DNA of 64,000 nt from Macrolepiota albuminosa. Lineage: Eukaryota > Basidiomycota > Agaricomycetes > Agaricales > Agaricaceae. The notes beneath the pieces were generated by a model. That model worked only from the letters and a program-made list of their open reading frames with translations. It was not told the DNA's origin and ran no database searches. The stretch lies in NCBI GenBank assembly GCA_027475525.1, contig JAMWFC010000052.1:887275-951274 (forward strand). Direction: 5' to 3'. Within the stretch, counting starts at the first letter, position 1; each line of letters opens with the position of its first letter. Of the stretch, positions 23,029-35,300 are shown one piece after another. The translations under genes were made by a program, and so were the position numbers.

Positions 23029-24910
23029 ATGCACAAAATCCGCCGCAAACCCCCGCCCATCATCGACCCTGCCGTCGAGCTCAACGTCGCCCTCGACGTC
23101 CGCTACCCATCTCCCGACCCCAGCGACCCTTTCGCCCCTCTCTGGGTCCTGCGCTCCCGCAACTCCACCAACGACCTCAAGAAACTCTGCAATCCCCCCA
23201 GACGCGCCCAGTCCCCCGTGTCTCCCGTGCCGTTCCCCATCATCCACGACCACGTCTCCACCGTCAGTGACAGCAGCAACACCACCGACACCAGCCTCTC
23301 AAAATGGCACAACCGTGTCCTTCGACGCGTTTGCGTGTCCCCGTCTCATATCCCAACCTCCAGCTCCACGTCCACCTCTTCTTCCTTTGTCCACGTCTCT
23401 GTCCCATCATGTGACAATGACCCCGCACCTGCAGAGTGGGCTCTACCAACTCGCGCTCAGCTCGCACGCGCCGCTTCACTCCCCGTCGTTGCCGCGTCCG
23501 GTCTCCGCGTCTCCTTTGCTTCCCTCTTTGCAGCCCGCCCAACCATCGTCGTGTTCATCCGCCACTTCTGGTGCCCTCACTGCCAAGACTACATCTCCAG
23601 CATCGCCCAGACCGCGCCGCGGCCCTCTGAGAAGAACCATTTCAACTTGGTCATCGTAGGCAACGGCCCTCCCATGTTCATTCCCAAATATCGCGCGCTC
23701 TTTGGACTCGAGTTCGAGATGTACACAGATCCCACTCTTGCTGTGTATTCGGCGCTGGGCATGGGTCGCTCCTCTGCTAATGGCGACTACGCCATGGGCG
23801 GCCTCGCAAAAGTCGTTCTTCGCATGCTCAAAGCAGGGTTGCCAGTCTGGCAGCGCGGTGGTGACATCCACCAGCTCGGGGGCGAGTTCATCTTTGGGCC
23901 TGGGTACAATTTCCCCCTCTCTTTTTATACCTTGATCTCTGAACCTTGGTTACAGCCTTACGTGTACCTACGCCCACCGAATGCAATCACCCAAAGACCA
24001 CACACCCATCCGCGCCGTTCTGTCCGCCGTAGGCATCGACGTTCCCCCCTCTACCACCCTCGCCACCCCACCCAAGCTCCTCTCGTCCCTCCGAATAAAG
24101 TCGTGGACACCACAGAGACGTTCAAGATCCTTGAACGTCCTGTCCCCGAACGCGACCGAGCCGTCCAAGTCAAGACCGAATCGGCAGAAAAATATGAGCA
24201 CCGGTACACATCCTCTCCTGGGACCGCTCACCAAGACGCGTGCAGAAAGCCCAAGCCCGTGCCCACACCCACGCTCACGCTCACGCCCAAGCTCAAGCCC
24301 GATCACCGAGTTCGGCGCGTGGTGCAAAGCAGGACGCGTGTCGGCTGAACCATCACGTGTCCTCTCTGAAGGCGAAGGCGCGCGTCACTCCCACACGCTC
24401 CCATTCCCATTCCAATTCCCATATACGACCTCGCCTTGCCAGCCACCACAGCCACAGCGCCCCCACGCGTCCACGGCGACGTTGCCGATGCCGATGTGTT
24501 GCGCTTCTCCTTCCCTTTTTCCGTGCGCAGCAGAGCGGGGGGGCGCAGACGCCGACGCCGACGCAGGCGCAGATGCCGACAGAGGGCACGAAGACGAGGT
24601 GTGGTCCCCGCGCGAGCTCGTCCCGGCTGAAGACGGAGACGAGTGGATGCGCATGCGCATGGCGAGTCTCGAGGCTATCAGGGCGCGCAAGAGGGAGCGC
24701 AGAGCGGGGTTTGTAGGCATTGGGTGTCACGTTCCGCGCCTGGATAGTCCGAGTCCGAGTACCAGTCCCAGTCCGGAGAGGGGCAAGAGGCTCGGGAGTC
24801 CGGGTCCGAGTCCGGCTCCGGGTCATGGTCATGGTGGTAGACAGAGACAGGTGGGTTCGTCGGCGATGGCGTGTGAGCCTCTTGATGAGGCAGAGGAGAT
24901 GGAGGAATAA
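23029..24910 (+). CDS. AhpC/TSA-type thioredoxin-like protein with long C-terminal tail
   Basis: Start chosen at 23029 (MHKIRRKPPPIIDPAVELNV), just after a C/T-rich tract; the frame is open further upstream to 22918. After a Ser/Thr-rich region of about 150 residues comes a thioredoxin-fold domain (LFAARPTIVVFIRHFWCPHC, QDYISSI, LVIVGNG, YTDPTLAVYSALGM, GGDIHQLGGEFIFGPG). WCPHC is the CxxC redox motif of the PRXL2/AAED-like AhpC/TSA group. An intron at about 23908-23955 joins FGPG to LTCTYAHRMQSPKDH, the family C-terminal motif. A tail of about 280 residues rich in Pro, Ser, Arg and Ala-Asp repeats follows. Third codon positions are far more GC-rich than in neighbouring genes. Likely redox protein; substrate unknown. 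Confidence 0.82.
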
Positions 24911-25764
24911 ATGGTCAAGGCAATTGGATTCGTGGATCTTGAGAGGGAATTGTGTGTATGTAACCGTGGGCGGGAACCAGAGGGTAATTTAGATTTTTTT
25001 ATAGGTTTTGTATATGGTGTATTTTCAAGGTTTTAGACGTGTAAATGAATTCTTTGTATATGTACATGTATGAATTAGCGCGCACGATGTAGACGAACGA
25101 AGGCGACTGAGAGGGAATCACTCCACCCACCGCGTTTCCTAAAAAGTATGTACTATTACCTCTACCTTTTTTGATAAAAGATGATGGTGCCTGCCCTGAT
25201 CCACGCTACCTCCGAAGACCTCTTGTTTGAGTGTTACCAGCGGAATGATAACTACATTCTTATGATAATCAGATCGCAATTATGGAGATTGCTGTTCAAA
25301 GTTTGACACAAACCAGTGATGAACAACGTGGAAGCCATGATGCATGAGATACGGATAGCCTTCCGACACCCGCGTGTTATATATAATTTGACAGAATTCC
25401 AGTGTCAAACAAGACCGAGTACGAGTACTGGAATAAATGGTGATATCATATGGTTCTTAATACAGAAAGTGCCAGCGGTGGTAAGATCTAATTGAGTTGA
25501 AGTATATGCATAGGGGTGCGGAGTAGATTCAAAACGGCTGGGTTTATTATTGGGTTCGGGGATAGCGAGAGCGATCGAAAGCAAGAAGTAAAGAGAAATT
25601 ACCACAAACATGTAGAGCCAATCCTTTCCGTAATCCCATTAATCCCAGAGAATCACATGAACGAAAAACCAATCGTCTAGTTCCGAGGGACACAATATCC
25701 CATTTGAGGTTGCCCAGTCGCAGGTTCAAGGATCAACTGCGAACGAGGGAGGTATCGGCATCAA
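24911..25764. other. convergent intergenic region
   Basis: Between the ends of the AhpC/TSA and transporter genes. A 68-codon minus frame (25405-25611) has a signal-like start but no other support. No gene called. Confidence 0.45.
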
Positions 25765-28662
25765 CTACATGTTTCTAGGAATTGCAAGACGCACCTCGAT
25801 CGTCTGAGACGTCGTATAAACAAACGCTGCCATCCCGAACAAAATGAGCAAGATATCCGCCGCCTTCTGCCTGACCGTCCTGGCGCACGCGCGGTAGTGC
25901 AACATAGCGGGGTATACGTAGCACAGCGGTACACTTCACAACACAATATCATATCAGTCCAGACGACGCTTAGAAAGATAACACAAGGGGGAAAAACACA
26001 CCAAGCAAAACATCCTACAAACGCCACGAATTTGTCCAAGTCCGATGCTCCGACCCAGCTGAGCGCCGTACAAACCATGACCATGCCGAACCTGAAACCG
26101 TTCTTGAGCCACTTGACGCGCGGGTCGGCTTTACCGCTGCGCGTGAAGAGCCCGTTCTCCATGATACGTACAGCAGGGAAGAACTGAAGAGGAATTGAGA
26201 GGAGGATAGCAAGGGCGTAAAGGAATTGAATCTGTGATTATGGCAAATGTTTGAATCATATTATACTGGAAGAGAGGTGGACAGAAGACACACAGATTGC
26301 ACGATCCCACTTTCAGGGTTAAGGTTGACGAGTATGACAGTTTCGACTTTGGAACCGAACGTGAGGTATCCGAGTGCACCTGCACCGCCGAATAAAACTG
26401 GTAAACAAACGGACATTTTTAGTTGATCAACACTGGAGGAAGACAGAGAACAGCCCCACCAGTCACAAACGCCATGACAGCAGTCAGCACAGCCGGGAAC
26501 TTGTGCGGCTCTCGCATTGAGTCAGTTATTGGGATGATCTAATAAATTCCAGGTGAAAGACTTTAAAAATGGGTAGTGAAGCACATACAAGTCCAATGCC
26601 TTCAAACGAGAACACTGCCGTTCTATACAAGTCATAAATTTCATCATTCCTCTACCCGGTTTCAAGAAGAACAACACACCCGATAAATAACGAGAACTCT
26701 CTAGGATTAAACATCTTGACGTCCGCAATCCCATTTGAACCAAGTATCGAGACCTCAGAGCTAAAGATGTACACAAGACCCGCGAGAATGAACGCGTCGG
26801 CAGCGAGCGCCGTCCCACTGAGCTTCGCGATATCACGTACCAGCGCAAGAGGTACAAAAATGAGCAATTGCAGAAGGATGAAGTAATGTATGGGGATAGA
26901 CTTGAGACAATGAGTGACGCCCATGATGAATGCCTGATGAGCAATTGCAGAAGGATGAAGTAATGTATGGGGATAGACTTGAGACAATGAGTGACGCCCA
27001 TGATGAATGCCTGGAATAAAAAGGTATTAGGAGGAAAAAGTATGTGGATTGAGGCGAGCATACCTGGAAGTTATTTGCTACAAAGATAGTGTACGCTGCG
27101 ACGAATCCGATTTGAGAAATGATGATGGAACCCAGAATTACATAGCGCATCCATGGCCCATATAGTGTCCCGCCGATGTCTGTATACGTATAAAGAAGGT
27201 GAGGGTAGGGAAAACTCATGCATGGTGTCCGACACACCTCCAAAACTGCCAGACACAGCGAACTTGGTTCTAAGGAGGAGCAAAAATGACCAGAGGGAGA
27301 TTAGGGCGATGATTATAAAGGTGATAACGGAAAAGAGGAGGCCGCCATTATAAAATCTGAACGGAAGTCAAAGTTTACTCATGTGCAAAGTAGAAACGAT
27401 GCAGGACTCACGCTTTCCCGAGGAACAGCACACCGGTGCCAACAAACGATTTGGTTAACTGAAGATATTATAAGTCATACATTCTTCTTGTACAATGCAT
27501 GACGCTAATACGAACCATTAGAGCGGCCTGGATAACAGTTGCATTCCCAGTTGGATTGATAGAATTCCGTCGACGGCGAGTGCGTGACCGTGATAAGGAC
27601 CGACGACCAAGAAGCGGGGCATCCTCTCCAACATCAGGCAAGCCAGTTGAGATATCCCTAGATACTACTGCGACAGCCTCTTCTTCATCGTCCTCTTTAT
27701 TATCCGCCTCTTCATCCTCGAGATCCTCTCCGGCCTTGTTTCAAAGCTGTAATGAACGCTGTCAAGGATGCACATGTCGAAATGACTCACGAAATGGCCA
27801 AAGATGTAGAGGAAGTCGATAAAATTGGTAAGCATACGAGGCTCTTCATTGCCCTGCTCAATAGCACGCAAGGTCACGTAGTTCCTTCGGAACCCGCCTG
27901 GCTCGTGTATGTGCTCGAACGCAGGATCTTGCTGCGTGCTGGAACCAGCGTACGACGCCGAACGAGGGCGACTCCTGCTAACACCAGTGTGCCACTTGTA
28001 TATATCATGCCTAATTGAGCACCCAGACAACAATGAATAGAGTTGGTAAGCGTCATCAGTCAATCAGTGGGTCCAAATCGATAGACCGAAGGAGAAACGC
28101 ACGTCACGTCGGCACCGGGTGCGTGATACGGAATAGGAAAGGGCTCCAAGTCTTGGTGCTGCTCGTGATGTATTGAAACCGATGGGCAGCGGGAAGAGGA
28201 GGCCTGGCAATCGGGGGTAATGGTCTGGTCAGTGCTGTTACTGTCGACAGATTCCACAGATGGACCGCCTTCCCGTTCTGTCTTAAATACCAAATGCCGG
28301 CGGAGGACCTTGGCCTTCTCTTCGTCAGGCAGAACATCAAGGCCAACCGTGGGAGGAGTGTCTTCTCCGGTACCGGCAGTTGCACTGAGGCCACCGATGA
28401 CAGGGCGGTTCAGAGTAGGGGTAGAGGTGCCAGAGCCAAGGAGGTTGACTGTAGTAGAGCCTCTACGTGAAGACGGAGTGGCTCTGGGTGGAATGTTAGG
28501 AGGAGGGGGCGTGCCAATATACTGGGCGTGAAGGGCCTGGAGATTGGACACGCCAATTATGGGAGTGCCAGAGGCGAAGGAAGAGGAGACGCTGTCGACG
28601 ACGGCGTCAGACGACGCGAGACGAGGGCTCTTGATCGCCACAGGCTGCGACGGCGACGACAT
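25765..28662 (-). CDS. vacuolar amino-acid transporter, AVT3/SLC36 type
   Basis: Proton-coupled amino-acid exporter of the vacuole by family. ATG at 28662. The long cytosolic N-terminus is Ser/Pro-rich and includes LPDEEKAKVLRRHLV; it continues after an intron (donor GTGCGT) with RRNYVTLRAIEQGNEEPRML, an acidic AGEDLEDEEADNKE stretch and DAPLLGRRS. The AAAP domain follows: NATVIQAALM-LTKSFVGTGVLFLGKA, FYNGGLLFSVITFIIIALIS, DIGGTLYGPWMRYVILG, IGFVAAYTIFVANNFQ, then further helices to GAGALGYLTFGSKVETVILV, IQFLYALAILLSIPLQFFPA, FVAFVGCFAW and ADILLILFGMAAFVYT. About eleven helices and at least ten introns. A 77-bp tandem copy at 26860-27013 spans an intron acceptor; the junction recreates CAG-GCATTC, so use of the second acceptor would keep the protein intact. 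Stop read at 25765. Confidence 0.88.
26860..27013. repeat. perfect 77-bp tandem duplication 1
   Basis: 26860-26936 equals 26937-27013. Lies across an intron acceptor and exon of the amino-acid transporter gene. Confidence 0.95.
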
Positions 28663-30079
28663 GGTGGTCAGTGCTGATGAGTGTCAGTTCGGTCCAGCTG
28701 AACTTGCCGAGTTTCGCTCCATTTGGCGGTGCATCCGCCCAGCCCCTCTTGCATCGTCCCTGACTCTCTCCATTCTTTCGGCTGCATACCGGAGATGCAC
28801 ACATCCATTTTATAGCTCGACCAATATCGAGAAGCTCATCTGACCGGAAGTCCGTATCTATTCAAAGGTGGGAACAACGTAGTCTGCCCAAAGCCCATTA
28901 TCCCCTAAAAGTAGTCTTGGTTATCTCGCGAACCGTCCAAGAATTTCGAAGTGGACACCAGAGAAGTTGATAGTAAACCATATTACTCAGACTTGGCATA
29001 ACCGTTCTTCTGTCATTCATACTCTGTTGAACCTCCAATCTTTAGGTATCATGTTGTTGTAATGAGCAAGCGTTTTGGTCATTGGTACACGAACGTTATA
29101 TAAACACACTCCCACATGTAAATTGTAGGAGATAAATCGTTCGTTCATCAAGATTCCATCGCCCAAGGCAATCTATGAAGACTGTCCTGATCCTCCTCTT
29201 GATTCGAACTGCTCGCTTTATTCACAAGAAGCTCAAGGAATCTTGATAATAAACCAAGTCAACGATGCCGAGGTATAGATAAGGCTCATGAGAGGTCCTA
29301 TTCAAACCGAATGAGACCCCATATTCCAGAATCGAGATAACGATGAGAAGATACCGACTTGCTCGGAAGTCTAGACTTCCTTTTCTGATGCAGCAGCCAT
29401 ACGGACCTTCAAGGAACTTGCTAAGAACTTATCATTTCGCGTCATATGCAACTCGTCATTGGGTAGCTAGACCCTCGTTGCTCCTTCTTCGTTGGAATCA
29501 TTCACACAAGACCAAAATGCCCGTGGTGTCCTAGGTTTGCAAGATGCACCCTCTCTCACAAAACGTGGGACGTCTTTGTCGATAGTCATCTATCAAACTC
29601 TGATCCCTCCTGATTGTTCTGATATAGTATCAGGAGGTCCGAATGTAAACAACCTGCTTTAACCATTCTTATCAGAGTTCAATGTCACTGTGCTTAAACA
29701 ATTGGCGCGTACCGAACTCCAGGCCAATTCAAGGCAGAAAAAGACCAGGTCCTCCCTTGACTGTACGTGCCATGGAAAGTGTTATTACAGGCTGCAGACT
29801 TCAAATTGAAGGGAACCATGCCTCAGTACACATCCCTCATGACCTATCCATGCATAAATGGTTTCCATCTGAGCTGACGAGCACGAGATCTATCAGTTTT
29901 TCCAATTCTCCCTTATCGTAGCAAGGGTCTTTTTCGGCCCGCAAGACCCAAGAAGGCAGTCAACCATCGATTAGAGTCCTGAGTACAGACCAAACTAAAC
30001 TTCCAACGTTAGGGTATCTATCTGTTAATAATACACAAGTATACTCGATCTACCAAGCCCGATCTATCAATATATTACT
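28663..30079. other. intergenic, no gene recognised
   Basis: About 1.4 kb. A TATATAAA sequence at about 29096 resembles a TATA box but no coding region is evident downstream. Should include the 5' region of the transporter gene. Confidence 0.4.
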
Positions 30080-32228
30080 TTAATTCGCTCTTAAGCTCGT
30101 CCACCAGTCCTGAGTCCAAGAAACAACCTTGCGTGCCATATCACGTCCTTCCTGCCTCTTATCGTCCATCCCTATTCCCGCAGAAGCCTCATCTCTCTTT
30201 CGTTTTTTCGCTTCTTTCCCCTGCACCCATGCTTCCTCAACCGCAAAGGCCCAATCACCCGCCTCGTACGACTCCCTCAACAACTCCACACCCACCCCTT
30301 CTCTATCAAGGAGTAGCCTCAAACCATGTTCTTCTATGAATAGAGGCCGCGATACTGTTAAACGCCGATAAGCCACTCCAGGAACATCTGATAAGTATCC
30401 CCAAAAAGCATACCGTAAACGAAAGGCGTGCACGCGTCAACACACTCCGACACGGTTCCATACCCCTAAAGTACCAGAAAATGAACATCGTGTTTGCCAA
30501 GGGGAACTAAGCGACTCAAGAGAAGACTCACCAGCTTGCCCAGCAGAACATCTCCAACAGCCGTTAGGTCAGGCATGTACACGTCTCTTGGCGCGACATA
30601 GAACCCATCTGGTTGCCCAGCAGAACATCTCCAACAGCCGTTAGGTCAGGCATGTACACGTCTCTTGGCGCGACATAGAACCCATCTGGAGCCCCGCGGC
30701 CTTATCGTCCTCGCTCCACTTTTCCTTTGACGTACCACACACAATCGCGATCCAAGATTTGTCGGGGAGTAGCCGGGCATCGAAGCGGCTGTCATTATCG
30801 TACAAGCAGGGTGGGGTCATATTAAAAGACGTCTGCAACGAATTAGGCGTCGGTGGCAACGTCGTGAGCTCCGGGACGTCAAAGTACGAGTCCGAAGGCA
30901 CCATCGATGCGGGAGGTCTGGATGTCGGTGGGGCACCAGGGATCCAGATATGTGACGGCGTCGCAAGCCGTGGTGGGATAGAGATTGTCTGAGACGGCGG
31001 CACTTCTGAGTATGGACTTGAAGGTACAGTCGGTGAGGGACTGGGTGTGTTGCTGCGACTGTGGTTTCTGCTCGGAGTGCGGCTTGGCGCACGGAATACC
31101 TGGCCTCCAAATGATACTATAAGAATTTTAGTCCGGACGGGATCGTGGAGCTCAGGAGGTACACCAATCGAGGAAAGAAGACGGGCACGGCCTTCGTCGG
31201 AGTATGGTGAAGGCGTCGTAGTTGGCGGGCGAACAAGAAGAGGAGCTGGAATAACAGACCGAGGGAGATTTGGCTTCGAGAGTGAATGACAAGAAGAAGA
31301 ATGGAGTATGACACTAGGATGCAGAGTGCATGGTAAAGGGGTCCGTGATAGGGATTCTACAATGCTCGTATGGAATGAATTTGAAGATGCATCTACCCAG
31401 TCCGGCGCTGGGAGTGACGGGTATATCGAGAACGAAGGTATGGGTATATGTCCAGGCAGGAGGAGGAGAAGGTCCGCGCAGCGGTAACCTTCGTGTATCT
31501 GCGTCACCAAAGGGTCAATCTCTGTGGAAGGAACTGGTATATCTGGTACAAGCGCTGTAAATGTGTCTTGGGGTGTGAGGTGGTCTGGCTGGGATGACGA
31601 CTCGAGATCTACTTGCAGAAGCGGCGTCGACAGGTAACTATACACCGAATCGAATGTGAAATTGGTGATTAAGATAGAAGGTATGCCGGCGGATTTAGCA
31701 GCAAGACTACGGATACGTTCAATGAATAAAATATATAGCTATGCACGAGAAAAGCATACTCACCAGCCCAGGAATGCCGCATCACTAAGTACAGCATGCG
31801 CTCCAATTTCCTTAAGCCATTCTCGTTCCGTTTCTAGAATGCTATCCTTCCGACAGAGAAACGATTTCAGAACCTCGACGCTTTTCTGGCGATCTACGCG
31901 GTATCTATCGTTCGACATGTTAGCGGCGGAACTACCTCGAATAAGTGGCATTCACTAACGCAAGTGGTTGTACAATAACAGGATCAATCTCGGCATATCG
32001 ATAAAGTGCTCCAAGCGCAATGCTGTCTAAAAAGACATGCTTTGGTGCTGAGGAAGTTATGTATACAGTCGGTCGTTCAGCGACAGGTAGATTCAAGAGA
32101 TGGCACGCGAACGCTGATACACGCGTTGCGTGCCCGTAACCTGCGCAACCGTCGATATAATCAATCAAAAGTAATTGCTAGTGCTCACCATGACCAGAAC
32201 AGTAGTATGCAAAGCAGAGTGGCGGCAT
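30080..32228 (-). CDS. glycosyltransferase-like protein related to L-arabinokinase N-terminus
   Basis: ATG at 32228 gives MPPLCFAYYCSGHGYGHATR after a first intron (donor GTGAGC), matching the FAYYVxGHGxGHATR start of the GT-B fold domain found at the N-terminus of plant L-arabinokinase and in related fungal proteins. Next come VYITSSAPKHVFLDSIALG, ERQKSVEVLKSFLCRKD-like sequence, LKEIGAHAVLSDAAFLG, CLAAKSAGIPSILITNFTFD, YRCADLLLLLPGHIPIPSF and KILIVSFGGQVFR. A Ser/Pro insert precedes SWIAIVCGTSKEKW, PDGFYVAPRDVYMPDLTAVG, DVLLGKL, GYGTVSECVDACTPFVYVSR, PLFIEEHGLRLLLDREGVGV. Exons end at 30080. The frame breaks at about 30690, where a 77-bp tandem copy begins and one further base seems to be missing. 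Donor sugar and acceptor are unknown. Confidence 0.8.
30536..30689. repeat. perfect 77-bp tandem duplication 2
   Basis: 30536-30612 equals 30613-30689. In an exon of the glycosyltransferase-like gene; restoring PDGFYVAPRD needs loss of one copy and one extra base at the right edge. Confidence 0.95.
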
Positions 32229-32367
32229 GAAATAGCCTACCCTGACAACAAGCACATCAAATATTTCACTAAAATTAATCGGTGATCAATGCCCGTGATC
32301 GTCACTACGTCATTAAAGCATAAACCAAAAAAAAACATATGTAACGGATAGTCGTACATTGACCTAC

Positions 32368-35300
32368 TTAATCTAAAGACTCTCTCTCCAACAACTTCGT
32401 AATTTCTCTGTGCGTACGCAGCCAGTCCGGAAACGAAACTACAACTCTGGTCAAATCTTTCATCTCTATCAGATAATTAGCAAACACAATCAATGTGCCG
32501 TAGCGATACCTAAAAAAGAATATTCATATCAATGCCAATCATCGGACAAGTTAATATGAAACCCCCTGACAGATAGTTCACGGTAATGCTGCGCAATTTA
32601 CGCTCTTTGCTGCTACCTTTCTCGCATACGTCAACCTTGAGTTTATAGCTGACAATGGACTCTTAGTGCTAAACGATGAATGATCGTAGCTCATGGAACC
32701 TACTCATAGATAGCATTGCGCAAGTTCTGCACATCTTGCATCATGTCAATCGCTCTGTCCGTCAATCGCTTTGCCGCCTTTCCGTGTGAAAGAACGCCAA
32801 CAAGTTGTAAGATAGTCTTATACTCTCCTGTATCAGACGATCAGCACTTGTAGCATGGAATACAGATAATGCATATCAATACCATGCAAGTAAGCTTCCT
32901 CTTCCGAGAATCCATCGATCGTATCGAAAATTTCCACCGAAGGTTCTTGTTGCATAAACGCTGACTTTTTCCCACTCCAGTCTGAGTGCATCGTGGATGA
33001 GATCAAACATGCTGCTACCATACCCGTGGTCGTTCGCCCACGGCCCATTTGACAGTTAAAGACAAAGTCACCCGCTTGTGACAAGCCGCCTCTGACACGC
33101 AGAAAGAGTTGCCATAGCGCATCAGGAAGGGGAGCTTGTTCATCGGTCTAGACAAACAATTATCATCTGGCATCCTTTGGAGTGTCTCAAGCACGCACAA
33201 TAGCAATACGAGCATAATCGATCTGGAATGTCAGACGTCAGATCATTGAACGATCTAGAGAAACATCAAACAGACCCGATAACCCTCTCTCTTAATGGCA
33301 TCAATAACGTCTTTGGGTGTCAAGATTTCATCTTCTGACACAGTTTCCCAGATAGGAACAACAGAAAAATTACCAGGCCTCTCCTCGAGCTCATCGTGTA
33401 GGAGGATACGTCCACCGCTCGCTCTGAGTTCACGCAGGACGTCCTTCTTAAAGCTCTCTTCCATTCTTTCAACCACATATGTTGTGACTCCGGTTGCCCT
33501 GTAAACATTGAACAAAAAAGCACCTAGTGTGTCACTCTTACTTACTCAAGGTTTTCCAACGGTCGTTTGACAAGTCGAAGGACGTGTGGACGGCCAGCTA
33601 CGTAGACGACAGGTTCCTGTTGAAAAGAAAATCAATATGAGAAGATTGTTACAGCCATGCAGAACTTGTCAACCTACTTCTCGTAATGAAGTCCAGAGAA
33701 CCATATTTTTTCCTCCTGGCCCGGCGTCTATCCTCTTCAAAGCCCTCTTATAACTGTCCAATGCAAAATTTCAATCAGGTACAAGTTCACGTGAAAACAG
33801 AACAACTGACCCTTCTACAGTGGGCATTCCACTGAACAAGCCTTGAGTAAAGTGACTCATGATCATCTTTCAAGGATCGACTGACCTTCCACACACTATC
33901 CTCCCATCATCAAGAATATCACTGGGAGCATACATAACATCCTCAATCTCAAAGAGATGTTTAGGCTCCAATGGCCGCAGGGTCAATGGTACACGTCGGA
34001 AGTTGGGGGAACCCTCTATTCTCCTATTCAAAGCCAAGAGAGAATGGTTGTTAGACTACTGTTACTCGAAAGCGTTTGTGAGAATATACTGACTCCGGCA
34101 AAGACATTTTTTGAAGGTTGAGGAAAAAGTCACTCTTGAGGATGGTAGATGCAGACAGAATGGTTCCTCTGCGATTCGCTACGACTCGAGTAACTTCGTC
34201 TGGGTCAGCCATGCCTTCTTTCTGTTCAACCCTTTCCAGAGGCTTTAAAGCATCTATGCCCTCTGCGAAAAGCTCCTTCTGGAAGGTTTTGATAACTACT
34301 AGAATAAGAGAGGGATTTTGAAGTGGCTTCCACGGAACCTACCGGGCCTATTTTTGACGTAGTTTTCAACGGTCTCCAAGGATTCCCTAGTGTTGGGCTC
34401 CGTCGTCTGCAGGTATGATTGGAAGACGATGAGCTCGAAGTATCTGCGAAGGTTTTGAAGCCCTTGTATTTGGATAAGGAAACCGTTGATGATATCATAA
34501 TTGAAGTCAAACCTTTCTGAGCAAAAGATCGTTTCTTTTTCTCATCTGTGGCACTTTCTGCCTGATTACGCGATTCCTCAATAGCCTCTCGTATATTAAC
34601 CACAGCAGAACATTGATCAATTGCGTCATCTACTGCATTCTTGACCGTAGGACCTTTACGGATGACTCGAAGCAAGTCTAGAGACGGCTGAGATTGCATT
34701 ATGGATTAGGAATCAAATACAAACTTACTGTTGATTACGGTATAGGAATGACGGCTTTTGTTTGAGAAAAGTTCGAAATTGCCAAAGTTGGAAATACAAA
34801 CTTACTGTTGATTACGGTATAGGAATGACGGCTTTTGTTTGAGAAAAGTTCGAAATTGCCAAAGTTGGAAGCAATGGATATTGATCGTTGGAAAAATGCT
34901 GGGGCATTGGGAATCTTGCGTGATTGATGATGTTCAAGCCACTGACGATTAGCAGGAGAATTATCTAAAAGACGCGTTCAGGTAGAAAAATTAGACAGTT
35001 AGGCATATGTAGAACACCGACTGATGTCATTGTACTTCTGCCTCGACCAAGCTGACAGTTGACAACGAGAGGAGTGGTTGTAGAAGTGCTTAACACGACC
35101 TCGATGAGATCATTGAGATCTACGAGATCCGGAGGCCGTTCTGCAGTCATTGGAACACGGTGGTACTGGAGCTCGATATCGTTGGCGCGGTGTCTAATAC
35201 CCATGACATCCTTCATGACAATGACATTGTCTTCTGTAACCTCCTCCCAGATGGGTATCACAGTCCCATCTGTAGTTTCAGTATGAAGCAGAATTCTGGG

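Noticed and set aside
23476..24832. Long minus-strand and other-frame ORFs over the AhpC/TSA gene
   Set aside because: Caused by GC-rich codon use; only the plus frame has the CPHC motif and family C-terminal motif.
25405..25611. Minus ORF with signal-peptide-like start
   Set aside because: 68 codons, no family match, lies in the 3' flank of the transporter gene.
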